64,000 bases of DNA from Thysanoteuthis rhombus (GCA_963457665.1 OY735225.1:5353844-5417843), one strand, 5' to 3'. Positions 9,558 through 22,185 are shown, numbered from the stretch's first letter. Made by a program: numbers and translations. The notes: generated by a model from the sequence alone, not told the origin.

Positions 9558-10150
9558 TATTAATATGATATTTTTCCCTGGAGTAGTCTTCACGAAAATC
9601 GTTGCTACTATCGTATTCACCAGCCTATCGGATCCATCTATTCACAAGGGTATTTAGGGAGACTACTGCTCTCTGCATCCCATCAAGCCCCCATAACTAT
9701 CCCTTCAGAGAATCAGTAAACGGCCCTCTAATCATGATACCTATGCAATATGTCTGTAGAGTTTTCCAAATCTAAACATGCTCTTAAATGCTGGCAAGTG
9801 CGGTGATTCCTGAAATACGAAGAACAATCTCGAGCAACAAGTGTGTATCATCCAAAATTTGTTATTAGCCGATTTGATGTAGATACAGACTGGAACACAG
9901 TGTTTAAGAAACCCCTGTCCTCAAGAACTCTCTATATTTCCAACATATATATCTTCATATCTATTGGTTTAGCATATTATTTTTTTTGTAGAAAGATAAC
10001 CACAACTTATATCTATATATTTCTCATAGAGTCTTATTAAATCTCGTTGCTTCTGTTTATCACCAATCTATCTATCTTGCTTGCGAGCTATCTAGCTCAG
10101 TCCTGGAATATCTATCTAGTGTAGTTTTGAAATACATAGCTCTTCAAGTA
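9558..10150. other. Unassigned AT-rich sequence
   Basis: Only short ORFs are present. I see no dispersed repeat or domain. Confidence 0.4.
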
Positions 10151-10154
10151 CTAA

Positions 10155-10189
<35 letters not shown>

Positions 10190-10300
10190 TTCAATCTGTT
10201 GATATCTATCTATCTGTTAACATTTATCAATATATATAAATGTTAATAATGATCAGTTGATATTTATCTATCTATCTATCTATCTATCCATCTATCTATC

Positions 10301-10331
<31 letters not shown>

Positions 10332-10340
10332 CTATCTATC
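10155..10340. repeat. Two (TATC)n arrays
   Basis: TATC units at 10,155-10,190 and 10,265-10,340, separated by AT-rich sequence with stray TATC units. Confidence 0.95.
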
Positions 10341-10524
10341 AACCTGTATCTTCTTAATAACTAACTACCTACTGATTTATTTCAGTCGGTAAATTATCAC
10401 CTGTTTCCGTCTCCTAATATCTACCTATATATCTATGTCATAATAATTTATCTTCATTCTTATCAGTTCCCCGATCAGTTTTCCTAAATGTATTCAAATC
10501 TCAGTCTTCAGCAAATGCGCATGC

Positions 10525-11240
10525 ATAATGATATGCCCCAACATCATCAAAAGCTGCCTAATAAAGCGTTGGCCCTCCATATTCTTGTGAAACAGCCCTT
10601 ACACGATCAAGTAGTGATAGAGAATTTGTAGAGCGAACTCCTTGGTCCAACGCATCCTATAACTGATCAATATGATTACGATCCAGGGAGTTTTGTGGCC
10701 CTGGGAGTTCTTTTCCTGAGCCCCAAACCATTCCTATAGAACTCGTGTAATGTGGTAGGATTCATTGTTCTATCGCAAAATACAATTGCCATCGTGGAAC
10801 ACCGCTGCCATGGAAGGCCGTACTTGGTCTTCTATGATATGTGCAACAAAGCACCTTCCACATGAGACCCAATGTTTACCGGCAGTATGTTGTATAAATC
10901 ACAAAAGTGCATCCAACGGTTTTTCTGTGGTCCATTTTATTCAGGAAAATGCGAGACTTATCAAACCAGGCCACATCACCGATTTCCTTCAAAGTCTCTT
11001 TCTAACGCTCGCGAACTAATTGGAGACAATTACGGCAAAAGACATTGGGTTTAATTGATACTATGACTAAATGGTGGACATGCAGCCCCGTATGACACAG
11101 GAATCGATGCACTGTGTATTGAGATGCATTCCTTCCTTCACCTTGATTAGTGCTATCTGTGATTTGTCTCCCTTGGCAGCCAGGCATCTGTGGATACTGA
11201 TTTCCCTTCCTTGCATTACTGCCTATAAGTAAAGTCAAAT
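10525..11240 (-). pseudogene. Tc1-like transposase relic
   Basis: On the minus strand, 11,238-11,002 encodes an HTH/recognition-helix region ('SQYTVHRFLCHTGLHVHH', resembling the Tc1 'StVxRrLxxxGL' pattern). Downstream, in shifted frames, come 'AVFHDGNCIL' and 'NSLDRNHIDQL*DALDQGV' (rendering the SPDLNPIExLWDxLxxxV catalytic segment), then 'AVSQEY'. Catalytic Asp/Glu positions cannot all be aligned, and stops and frameshifts are present. Tc1/mariner DDE transposases catalyse cut-and-paste transposition. This copy is dead. Confidence 0.7.
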
Positions 11241-11400
11241 CTTTCTTCTAGTTTATGATTGTGGCATTCAACAAATAGAAATGTAGTATTCCCCAAAGCA
11301 GGGTTACCTACTTATACACCTTTGACTACAGTTATGAGACAGTGCCTGTCATTCTTGCTGCGTTGCTGGTGATAATCTTCTGGCTCATCAATGTATATAC

Positions 11401-11407
<7 letters not shown>

Positions 11408-11443
<36 letters not shown>

Positions 11444-11501
11444 TTATAATCATATCCATATTTATTTATTTATCTCAATATCATATATATATATATATAT
11501 A
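11408..11501. repeat. (GA)n and (AT)n microsatellites
   Basis: GA run 11,408-11,440 and AT run about 11,483-11,501, separated by AT-rich sequence. Confidence 0.9.
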
Positions 11502-11865
11502 AGATGAAAAACTACATGTACGGCATAAACTATTTGATAAAAAGAGGTGGCGTTGGATCAACACTGCTGGGGTACCATTTTAGTATAACTGTATTATTTT
11601 AAAAATCCACTCAACAGTTGCATGGTAAACAACTGATGATCCCAACTAGAGAAATTAATAAATTGTACAATAATAACGATGTTTTGGGGAAACAGGGAAG
11701 AAAACACTGAGGAAAATTGCATAAATTACTTTGACAGATTTTAGGGAATTGATGACTTAAGTGACACAAAAAATTTGTTGCAAAATTTTTTTTTCAATGT
11801 TTAGTGTTTAAAAATGCAAAGCTTCATATGTATATATACATTGCTTATTTCGGTCCGACTAACCG
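11502..11865. other. Unassigned AT-rich sequence
   Basis: No recognisable feature. Confidence 0.35.
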
Positions 11866-11869
11866 TCAA

Positions 11870-12012
11870 GTTCAGCGTAGGACAGTGGTAAAATGTCTGC
11901 CTCCGGGTCTGAAGCGGAGGTTTCTTTCCTACCTCGTGGTAATCGATGCTGGATAGTCTACAGCCACACTGATGAGTTGTAATACAACGAAACAGCTGTC
12001 TTTGGATGATAT
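11870..12012 (+). mobile_element. tRNA-derived SINE (family C), copy 2
   Basis: It aligns with 7876-8030 along its length. An anticodon-arm-like hairpin CCTCCG / CGGAGG (about 11,901-11,920) is perfect here. The B-box region is degraded ('ggtttctttcc'). Confidence 0.75.
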
Positions 12013-12139
12013 AATTATTGATTATACGAATGTCTTGGAATATCTGTATTAACCTTTCAGAACTGTAAAAAGTTTTCCGCCCCTCAGGTTCGTAGTGAGA
12101 GAGTAGAGGGCTTTGGATGTTTGGTGTTTTGAGAAAGTA

Positions 12140-12890
12140 ATCAATCCCCCCCCTTGTTCACGCCTCGACTTTCACTTTTGATCCATTATGATTAAAAGGT
12201 TTCACTTCTCATCCTTTGAAGGCTGGGGGAAATGTGTCTCTTTCGACTCATTAAGTAGGGGAAGGGATTTCCAATTACTACTGACCAAATAAAGGTGGCA
12301 AAATTTCCCTTATATTTTGACCCCTAGATGAAAAAGAAAAAAAATTAGATGATCGGGGATGTTTTACTTCACTTTAAATCTATCATAAACATATACAATG
12401 AGAAGTTGTGAATGTTAAAAGAATAGTAAGGTTTACCTAAATCTTTGTACTTACATTGTGAATAGAACTCCAATATCCCTTGATTCTATATATGCACTAA
12501 GATGAAGTACCAATCTACGCCAGGTAAAATATTTAAGAAGGGGAAGAAAGACTAAAACTTTCAGAGGTTTTGATCCATCATTGGAGGGAAAACCTTCTTT
12601 TCATTTCTGGCCTTTAAAGATGAAACAAAATCTACCTCCATTTTGATCCTATGGAAGAGGGAAATTCCCCAACACTTCTAACCCCTTGAACATGGAAAAG
12701 GCCTCGCCCCCTTTGCCGTGTTCACTTTATGTCCCCTAGAAAGGCTTTAGTCTTTTTTTTTCTAACTCTTTGCTAGAAGGAAAAGATTTCCGGTTCACTT
12801 TTGACATTTTAAAAGAAAAAAAGTCCCCTCTCACTTTTTACCCTTTGAAGGAATGGAACAATTTCCCTTCGCTGTTGACCCCTCAAAAAC
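12140..12890 (+). repeat. Degenerate minisatellite, ~45-60 bp unit
   Basis: Variants of 'ttcacttttgacccttt' followed by 'gaagg' or 'gaaag' and a short run of C's recur near 12,170, 12,210, 12,330, 12,610, 12,640, 12,720, 12,795, 12,830 and 12,875. Unit length varies. It looks like an old, heavily mutated tandem repeat. Confidence 0.5.
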
Positions 12891-13641
12891 TTTCAAAAAG
12901 GTTTTATCATAATTATGATTATTATAAATTTTATTATCATTACTATTATCACCATTTGATTACTGTTTCAGAATTTTCTCCTAGATCTATTGGGTATGTA
13001 GCCCTATTCGGTAGGGCTAACCCCGGGTATGGTTGTGTTTATAGTGTGGCAGATATACACATAGACACAAAGTATGATGCCTCTCACTCATGAATATGAT
13101 ATCACACCTAAGATGACAACACAGCTTGAGATCTTCCTAAACCTGGACTCCCTACAAGATATGCACACACATACTTTTTGCCCACAATAACATGAAACAA
13201 TAAGTTGACCAACAACTCTTTCTCTACAAGCTGAAATCAGCCTTGACTGCCAGACCACCATAAAACTATTTTGGATGATCAAGTTTGACAACGTCTACAC
13301 AGAACTGATAAGACATTAACAGCTGATTGATGCCTATATATTGTGTTTGATTGTAATGTGTTTCGGATTCTGAAGAGGTTGGTTTCTTTAGACGGAGCAT
13401 GTCAATGCAATAAACATGTTTCATTACTAACAACGGATCCGCTTTCCACATTGTCTTCTCAACTCCATACCTTCTGATAAAATAATTCATATCCAAACAC
13501 TGATCATGTATGCAATGATGAAAATGGGTTTCAGAATTTAGTATACACTATGTCTAGGTTTTGGGAATTAGATATGCGATAAGGGTGAGTTTGGGGAATT
13601 ATTTATACAGTAAGGCTGGCTTTTCAGATTGTACAGTCCGT

Positions 13642-13645
<4 letters not shown>
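12891..13645. other. Unassigned sequence with overlapping minus-strand ORFs
   Basis: Two minus-strand ORFs (13,266-13,496 and 13,088-13,291) overlap at their ends. Their non-repetitive composition could reflect a decayed coding sequence, but I recognise neither. Confidence 0.35.

Positions 13646-13730
<85 letters not shown>
13646..13730. repeat. (AT)n microsatellite, 85 bp
   Basis: Uninterrupted TA/AT run. Short TATC units follow at 13,735-13,742 and 13,806-13,832. Confidence 0.97.
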
Positions 13731-13734
<4 letters not shown>

Positions 13735-13832
13735 TCTATCTATCTTACTGTCTGTTCATATACACCCATATTGGTCCGTTCACTTCTACCTATCTCGGTT
13801 TGTTCATATCTATCTATCTATCTATCTGTCTA

Positions 13833-14104
13833 TATAATTCTTTTTATATATCTCATCATCGTTATCTTACTTCCAAAGCTCACCCATATTTCTGTCAAAC
13901 TCACGCACATTTGTGCATACATTTATCTTGGGCTTAATTGAGCACCACTCGGCTACCTATCACCAGGTTTAACGTTCGAATCATGCAAGGTTTTCAACTA
14001 GTATCTCATGTATCTATACACCCAATTCCCTTAATATCTTTTTATCGATCTTAGTATGATGTCCATGTGCGTACTTCAGATTTTACTTGTAGTTTGTTAT
14101 ATAG
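13833..14104. other. Unassigned AT-rich sequence
   Basis: No recognisable feature. A weak B-box-like 'gttcgaatcatgc' near 13,974 is too degraded to call. Confidence 0.3.
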
Positions 14105-14171
14105 CCTTCTTCCCCCTCCCCTTTTCTCTCTTTCCCCTTCTCATTCTTTCTCTCTCCCCTCTCTCTCTCTT

Positions 14172-14241
<70 letters not shown>
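14105..14241. repeat. (CT)n-(AT)n-(GT)n compound microsatellite
   Basis: An imperfect CT tract to 14,171, then AT (14,172-14,203), then GT (to 14,241). Confidence 0.95.
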
Positions 14242-14595
14242 GTACTGCAGTCATATGAAATAGAGCTTTTAAATGCACCAAAAAAGAAAAGAAAAACATT
14301 TAAAAATCCACTGTAGTTATGGTAATTCATATTTCTAGGCCTTGGGTGACTCGATACTGATAAAGATTATCCCTGAAGTACTGCATTAGTTCAACACAAC
14401 CGAAGAATATCGAGCATTGGTTAAATGATTGGAAAACTACTGTCAGTTACGATTTATACTAGTAAAATAGATACCCCACGTGTTTAGTAATTGAAGATAC
14501 GTGAATTATTTGCTGCTTGTTATATTACTAATGTCGCCCAAGTACTACAAACCCTGCTAGAATTATCATTACTGCTACTACTACGATAAAATTTT
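14242..14595. other. Unassigned sequence
   Basis: No recognisable feature. Confidence 0.35.
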
Positions 14596-15020
14596 GGAAA
14601 CCGTCAACCAGAACTGTCAGTATAGATTTTTTCGGTTTTCAAACTGGTTAGGCTGGCTGGCTATGCGTGTATATACGCATCCCGCCAATTGGTCTTACGG
14701 TGATAGCTAGAGCGCTGGAGATTGGAATGTGTATAGAAAAACGTTTCGTTTTTTTATTCCAATCACGCCATGATAGGTTTTTAATGGGAGTTCAATTTAA
14801 AATGTAAGTTTATTCTGAATCAGAACCTTTGTTTTTTTCCTGGCAACATCCAAGCTTGTATTTTGAAAATTTAGACTTTGTTGGGTGATAGCTTCCCAAC
14901 AAGGCCAAAGAAATAACTTTGTTGATCACACTTTTTCCAATTTTGATTGATCATCCAAAACACGTTATGCTGCCAAAAACATTGGCCACGTGACAGTTTC
15001 CATTGAATGACTAACCAGAC
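14596..15020 (-). mobile_element. Family A interspersed repeat, copy 3
   Basis: Reverse orientation. The 3' end 'aaccgtcaaccagaactgtc' (14,598) and GGCT units come first, then a diverged middle. The conserved 5' block follows: 'ttgattgatcatccaaaaca', GCCACGTGAC (14,985-14,994), 'agtttccattgaatgactaa' and 'ccagac'. Confidence 0.8.
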
Positions 15021-15071
15021 TTGTTCATCAGATTTTATACGAGCACTGATATTGAAAATTTCTCCACTATC

Positions 15072-16955
15072 CTCACTTGTCTATAACGGCAGAGATGAAG
15101 AACTGAATCAACACGCTGTATCTCATTTAATACTTTTTTTGTCAGAGGAAGAATTATTGTTATCATACACCGACGTGTGATCTAGGGGATATAAGCGTGG
15201 GATAGGCGTATCTAGTGACTTGCCTTGTCTATAACGGCAGATTTAAACGTCTGAATCTACGCCTGGCAACATATTTAATCCTTCTTTTATTGAATGAAGA
15301 ATCATTGTTATCATACACCAACGTGTGATCGAGTAGATATAAGGGTGGAGTGTTCGTATTCAGTAAGCAGCTTTGTCTATAAAGGCAGAGATAAACAATT
15401 GGATCTACGACTAGCAGCACATTTCATACTTCGTTTATTGAATGAAAAAAATAATGTTATCATACACCAACGTGTAATCTACTGGATGTAAGCGTGGGTT
15501 AGGCGTATTTAGTAAAATGCCTTGTCTATAACATTGGAAAAAACATCGAATTTACGAAGGGCAGCGCATCCAATACTTTCTTGTCTGAATTATTGTGATC
15601 ATACACCAACGTGTGATCTAGAGGATATAAACATGGGGTAAGGGTATTTAGTAACCTGCCTTGTCCATAACGGCAGAAATAAAAAAACTTAATCTACGAC
15701 CAACAACGAATTAAATACTTTTCTGGGTGAAGAATTAATGTTATTATACACTAGTGAGTGATCTAGTGGGTGTAAGCATGTCTATTAAACTGTTTGGTCT
15801 ATACTAGCAGAAAAGAGAAAGTCTGGATCTAAGTCTTTTTTTTAATTGAATTATTGTTATCATACCCTGACGTGTGATCTAGTACATAAAAACGTGGACT
15901 ATGCTAATCTAGTAACTGCCTTGTCTATAAAGACAGTGATTGATAACTAAATATCCAACCAGTGATGCATCCAATACTTTCTTGTTTGAAAGAACAATTA
16001 ATGTTATCATACACCAATGTGTGATCTACTGAATATAAGCGTGGGTTACGCATATCGAGTAATTTGTCTTGTCTGTAACGGCAGAGATAAACAACTGAAA
16101 TCTAAAAACAGCGGGACATTTAATAATTTTTTTTATCTGAATGAAGAACTATTGTTATCATAGACCGACGTGTGATCCAGTGGATGTAAACGTGGGATAG
16201 GCGTATCTAATAACCTTCCTTGTCTATAACAGCAGAGATAAACAACTGAATCTACAAACAGAAGCAAATCTAATCTTTTTTGTCTGAATAAAGAATTATT
16301 ATCACACACTGACGTGTGATCTAATGCATATAAGCGTGGGTCGGGCGTATCTATCCAACTGCCTTGTCTATAACGGCAGAGATAAACTGAATCCATAACC
16401 AGCAGCACATTTGATAATTTTTGATTGAATGAAGAATTATTGTTATCACAACAACGTCGTGTAATCTACTGGATATAAGTGTTGGTCGAGCATAACCAGT
16501 AAACTGCCTTGTCTAGAACGGCAGAGATAAATAACTGAATCCATGAACAGCAGCAGATTTAAAACTTTTTTTTTAAAGGATGAAAAACTACTGTTATCAT
16601 ACATTGATGTGTGATCCAGTTGGTATAAGCATTGGTTAGGCGTATGTAGTTAACTGCCTTGTCTATATCGGCTGAGATAAACAACGAAATCTGCGACCAG
16701 TAGCGAATTTAATACTTTTTTTTTATCTGAATGAAGAATTATTGTTATCATACAACGATGTGTGATCTAGTGGATATAAGCGTGGGTTAGGCGTATCTAT
16801 TAAACTACCTTATCTATAACTGAAGAAACAAATAACTGAATGTACAACCAGCGGCACATTCAACATTTTTTGTCTGAATAAAGAATTACTGTAATCGACT
16901 TGTAATTAACTGGATATATGAATGTTGGTTAGGCGTTTCGAGTAACCTGCCTGGT
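15072..16955. repeat. Satellite array, ~147-bp unit, 13 copies plus a partial
   Basis: The anchor 'ttgtctataacggcag' or close variants starts near 15,078, 15,224, 15,371, 15,521, 15,658, 15,804, 15,919, 16,069, 16,219, 16,363, 16,508, 16,657 and 16,810. Spacing is mostly 137-153 bp, with one 115-bp unit. Each unit also keeps 'gttatcatacacc', 'cgtgtgatct' and 'ggatataagcgtgg'. Two minus-strand ORFs (15,229-15,420 and 16,133-16,408) with repeated peptide blocks are satellite readthrough. No protein or RNA gene is inferred. Confidence 0.95.
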
Positions 16956-18284
16956 AGTTGTTCAATCCATTAGCTGGGCAGTGAAGAAATGTCATATAGT
17001 ATTGTTTAGTGGAAAAGGCAAGAATGAATGACCTCGGAAGAATCATCTAATTAATTAATTAATTAATTTGTATCTTCCGGTATGTACAACGGAATGAAAT
17101 CAATCTATCTCGTTGATTGAATAATGGGTTCAGTTTGAAAATGACAGATGATTACAAACTACGACAGATACTTGAAGAAGACTGTGCAATACAACAGCCG
17201 GATCATCGTTACTGTATAAACCAAGACAGAGATACTAAATCGTGTTGGATTACTAATTAAGATAATTTCTAAACATACATTGAAAGTCGAAAAACACTGA
17301 GGGATTAGCAGTGAGATTAGCTCGTCAATATCCAGTCCAAGTCTGGAGATTGATCTGTTCTTCTGCAGTTGCAAGAACTGAAAGAAAAAAAAAAGCCTCA
17401 CTACTTCAGGGCTAAACTCCTCTCTAAACTCAATTATTCCAGCCACTGAGCCAGATTTTCAAAAGAAAATGTTTTCCCTACTTATACTGTGGATGTGTAC
17501 AACATTTCAAGATTTCCACTATGGACGGTTAAGATTGAGAATAGTGAGGAAAAAAATATAAAGCTAATTAACATGACAGGGCATAACAGAGTCACTGTTT
17601 CAACTTACTCTCTCACTCTCTCTAATGTCTGACCAACTTCATCAATGAAGTCAACTTTCTAGGAGTTTGACAACTAGAACAAGCTTTTCCATTTTTTTCC
17701 AACCATAATTTGAAATCATGAACAACTGATATGGAAAATGACATTTCCTCACCAGAATTTGAACCCTCGACCATTCATCTTCAACTGACCTAAATTCAAA
17801 AGTCTCACACATACACGAATCTATTCATTATATGTACAATTTGAAGGTTTGAACGTAATCAATGAATGAATGGAATTTGACCTAGCATCAGCCAGGCTTG
17901 TTAATCAACGCATGCTCTACATATTTACTGAGATTAGTCTTGCACAAGGTCACAATAGTGGGGATAACTGTAAATACAGAAGTATCATTAACCTACAAAA
18001 TTTGCTAGCCAAATTTGCTCTATCGCAGGCTTGTAGAATTCGTGTGAATTGATTTTCCAGGTTCAGTCCAACAAATGGCTACAATAGTGGTTTCTCAGTG
18101 AATATAAGATACTCCACATTCACTCAAGCCTGGCACAAGGACTTAACGCTGAAGAACGAATAAACCGTAGAAACTACTCACGCGTTAATTTACGGCCGGC
18201 TACTTGAGTGATTTTTTATAAAGCACTGATTTGGAACTGTACAGTGCAGCATTCAGTCAGGATTGAACTTACTCTCCCAGCAAA
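16956..18284. other. Unassigned AT-rich sequence
   Basis: It holds a short (TTAA)n run near 17,048-17,068 and scattered short ORFs, including a 95-codon minus-strand ORF at 17,159-17,446. I recognise no domain. Confidence 0.4.
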
Positions 18285-18665
18285 TTTCAGCAAAATCGGT
18301 CGAGATTAGAGAGATTTCTCCCAATCGTAAAAAAAAAAATGTTGTTGCTTATTAAACGTAAACAAAAGATAGGGTTGGTTACAACTCAATATCCTCCGAT
18401 AGATTGTCTCCACCATCCTACATAGAACATTTTTGGGAATAGCAAAGTTATCCAATAGAGAAAACGGCGATTATAGCATCAACGACCATGATGTAGCAGA
18501 TAATAGTCTCCGGCTTTTATCTGTCAAAAAGAAAAATGAACGTTACTTTCGATTCTTTGACTCAAATTAAAACTCAAGTCACATTCGCTGGCTTTATAGC
18601 AATCTTACCTATTCGAGACAACTACAAATGACTGTCCAGTTCCATTGCAGTGTGGCATTCATTAG
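18285..18665 (+). repeat. Dispersed repeat (family D), copy 1
   Basis: It shares two blocks, in the same order, with 21,160-21,500. The first is 'gcaaaatcggtcgagatt' through 'tgcttattaaacgtaaac'. The second is 'actcaagtcacattc' with 'ggcttt' and 'tattcgagacaactac' plus 'tgtccag'. Non-coding. Confidence 0.65.
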
Positions 18666-19515
18666 GGTTTGAACACACCCCACAAAAAAGTAGTCCTTAA
18701 GGCCATCCTGCAATCTAATGCTGCAATGCCCATAACCAACCTGTTATTTAACTTCTACGTTCAAAATTTGTGTTTTACTATGTTTGGACATTCTCTGTAA
18801 TCCCCATCCAAAGCTAACGTCTTGAAAAGCATCAAATGAACAAAAAAAGTGAATTTACTTTTTTTCTCGGTCAAGAAACCTGACCGGCAGTGTTAGTTTA
18901 GAGTTGGAGTTGAATCTCAACGGCAATTCAGTCTTGGAGGAACAAAACTTTTTTCCCAAACGGTCAGTCTTGTACATCATTTTAGTTGGGTTCCTGATCG
19001 ATCAAGTTGTCAGGTTTTTGAAGCTTTCTCCAAAAAGTGGTTAATGAATAATAAAGTTTGAAAAGAGAAAAATAAAATGACATTTGAGGGTTTTCGTTAG
19101 TTCGTACGAAACTAAAAATTTCATAACCAGTGGGGATATGTTAAGTTTATTGTGTTATGCCCCCTGGGCTAGGAGTCATGGGTTGGGGTTTTTAGTTTTC
19201 ACAGTGGGGACTAACTAATCTCGCTATTCATCTCAGCATCACCAGTTCAGTTTTTTCGTGGGCGTGTAGGAACCATTTAGTTTAGGAGGGCAGGGGGTTG
19301 GGGGCTTGACTTGGCCCCAAATCTACACGATTTTGCCTGTATTACACTGATTTTACCCGAATTTGTCAACGGTTTGCTCGAATTTATGTTTGTGCATGTG
19401 AGGGTAGTTGTCCTCCTATCACCCTGGCTCGTACTGTTAATGTTTTTATAAATTTCTGTCAGTAATCGCTATAGTGCAAATGGTAGATGTTAACAAGTGT
19501 GAGGTTTTTGTTGGG
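18666..19515. other. Unassigned sequence with a G-rich patch
   Basis: At 19,287-19,311 the plus strand has closely spaced G runs, 'ggagggcagggggttggggg', which could form a quadruplex. Otherwise nothing is recognised. Confidence 0.4.
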
Positions 19516-19517
19516 AT

Positions 19518-19537
19518 CGATAGATAGATAGATAGAT

Positions 19538-19588
<51 letters not shown>

Positions 19589-19590
19589 AG
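19518..19590. repeat. (GATA)n-(GA)n-(G)n compound microsatellite
   Basis: GATA units to about 19,538, then GA run with a few A interruptions, then a G run. Confidence 0.95.
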
Positions 19591-21159
19591 AGCGATAGAA
19601 GTTGCAAAAGAGGCGGAGGTCCCAGCGAAGAGCACGTGATTTGTGAGCAAATGTTAGGGCTGAAGTAGTAGTCACCATAGTTTCGCTGACGTTGAGAGAA
19701 AGAGCAATGTTTGTTCAAGGTATGAGTCAGACTTGAGCGTTGGGCTGTTTTGTTCGCATCAGTATACTTGGGTGAAATCGAGGTGTGAGTAAATCTGTGG
19801 TTTATCGGATCGACTCAATGTCACGTCAGCCTCTTTTGTTGACGGGGTCCTGTACTTGATGCGGGGTGCGCACGGGAATACAGAATAAATAGCCGTATAA
19901 AAGACTGAGCTAAATCTTTTTTTCAAAAGGTTATCGTTGCACAAATAAAGCAAACATACCGCACAGCGGGCATGAGCAAGTTTGTTTCGCAGACCCATTC
20001 AATCAAGTTCGATTCGTATTTGGCTCACCATAGTGGGTTTGTACCTCACTGATCCGAGATTCTTTCAATAATCTTTCATACTTACCCTAGGTATCATGGG
20101 ATTCTGGAGGTGACGATCGATACCATTCTGCAATTTTTTTATTCGATTTTATTTTACTTGAGCTATTTATCATAATCCACTTTCGGCAGGCTAGGCCCAT
20201 CGAAGTATCAGTAGAGCCCCTTTAACCGTCCATTTTGGGAATGCGTTCCTTACTCTTTCCAGCGTCAATTTCTTGCGATGTCTGGTTGGTCTTCCCCCCT
20301 TTGTAATCAGATTAGTCTACTAGACTGGTTTCCAACAAAGGCTGAAAATTCTAGTCTGCCCAGTTATTCACCCATAGCTGTGAGGAGACAAGATTGGATG
20401 ATGTTCTTCCCAAGGGCTTTAGTGCATGTTGAACGCAAAGGGCACAGTCGGAGTTTGTCAAAGCGCTAGCTTAACGTATGGTCGTCTTTCTAATCTTTGG
20501 TTGGATTTTTCAAAAAACAGTTACTCTGATCACGTTGAATAGTCCGACAATTGATATTGCAAGGAGGAATCAAATAGGGAGAATTAATTGATACGTGATA
20601 TTCCTTGGCACGACATATCTAATGGAGAAGAAGGTCGGAGACAACCACAACCGAAGCATATAACAATCGAGATGAGGACTGGAGCCCGAGTAAATCTTCA
20701 TCGTCCATCGTGACGCCCCAGAGAGAAAACATGGCAGAAACGACTTGGCATGGCAGAAACAAGCAACGTACATTCTTGAATGATAAGGGCGTTAGGTTTA
20801 AAAATCTTGAAAGTTTAAAAGTCTCCGACAGAAACCAATTGAACGAGAGAGAAAGAAAAAATCGATGGCTGAGAGTAAGTGAGTTAACTAGTTGTTTATT
20901 TGGACCGTTAACTCTTATACACCCGATTCACAAAAAAAAAAAAAATTCAATTCATGCTATTATTAAAAATCTTGCATATTTTCAGTACATACATGCCCAA
21001 TAACTCGTATACCAATATTCATTCTAATTGGTCCTGCAATTCAAAAATTCAATATTTGTTATATGTTGGCAAATTGTTATATACATATGAAATGTAAACA
21101 AATAATTGGATTCGACCGTACCTTACTATTTTTCAACTCTTGGGGTTTTTGTCTACATT
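19591..21159. other. Unassigned sequence
   Basis: This includes a GC-moderate stretch (20,160-20,470), a poly-A run near 20,932-20,945 and several 60-100 codon ORFs. No domain, TIR or repeat match was found by eye. Confidence 0.35.
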
Positions 21160-21500
21160 ATTGCAAAATTAGTCAAGATTCAGAGATTTTTCCCCGTTGT
21201 TAACATAATCAACGTTTTTGCTTATGAAACGTAAACAGATCGGGTTGAGCACGACTCGCTAAACCGCTGGTACAGTTTCTCAACAAACCTCCATACGAAA
21301 TTTCATTGTAATATATTTAGAAATAACGAAGATAACAAATTGAGAAAAAGGAGAAAGATGATAGTACTCGGCTGTGTGTATAAAATGCTTCCAATTCTTC
21401 GTCTCCAATTTAAACTTTTGTCACAGTTTCCGGCTTTTTAGCAAATCCACCAATTCGAGATAACAACTTCTAATTGTCCAGGGAACACTGTACTTATGAA
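21160..21500 (+). repeat. Dispersed repeat (family D), copy 2
   Basis: It aligns with 18,285-18,665: 'gcaaaattagtcaagattc', 'tttttgcttatgaaacgtaa' plus 'acag', and later 'ttccggctttttagcaaa' and 'attcgagataacaacttcta' plus 'attgtccag'. Confidence 0.65.
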
Positions 21501-22185
21501 ACGACTCCCACAAAGATTCAAAATGATAGACGCCCTATTAATAAATTTTAAACCTTAGTCACTCGATAGAAACCATCCGTCTTCCGTCAGCATGCAGTGT
21601 TTGAGCTGACCAATTAAAACATTGAGGGAAGAGGTTATTGAGGGAAAAAAACATATCTTCGGCAGGGGCGTGGAGTTTTCCCAGAAATAAGGAGGAGTAA
21701 ATTTTAAAATCTAATACTTCCTTACAACTATACGACTAGATTTCCTGTCTTATTGTTGGTCCAAGAGGAATAGAGTAACACGACAGAGAGTATAACTGTA
21801 AATAGAGAGTACCATTCAATATGCAGATAAAAAAGTTTTGATCATTAACGACTGCAATGCTTTTATCTAGTTCTTTTCTTTTTACTCAGTTGATTTATGT
21901 AAGTCAAATTTTATTAATTTTACTAGCATTTTATCAGCAACTTAACTTTCAGTTGTTTTTTTTTTTAAATTCTCGTTTTTTTAAAAAAAAGATAAAAGTT
22001 AGATTAAAGAAAGAAAGCTAGTCAATATTGATAATAACGTTGGTATTCTCCATCCAAGAACAGATATAAAAAAATAATCATATCCTTGTATTGAGACTAT
22101 CATGTCTCCATTGTAAACATCAACAAGTGTGAATATCAGATGTAAGGAGTTACATTCTCGGTGTAAAGTTAGCTTCCGGTTAACT
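21501..22185. other. Unassigned AT-rich sequence
   Basis: Poly-T and poly-A runs near 21,955-21,990. No recognisable feature. Confidence 0.35.

Noticed and set aside
13964..13990. A B-box-like 'gttcgaatcatgc' as another tRNA-derived SINE
   Set aside because: No A box or acceptor arm at the right distance and no flank match to other copies.
15229..16408. Minus-strand ORFs with repeated 'VYLCxYRQG...LDHTSVYDNN' peptide blocks, like a repeat protein
   Set aside because: The repetition follows the 147-bp DNA satellite, whose unit length is not a stable multiple of three and whose frames break between units.
15072..16955. Regularly spaced repeats considered as a CRISPR array
   Set aside because: The unit is ~147 bp with no short conserved repeat plus unique spacer pattern, and the DNA is eukaryotic.
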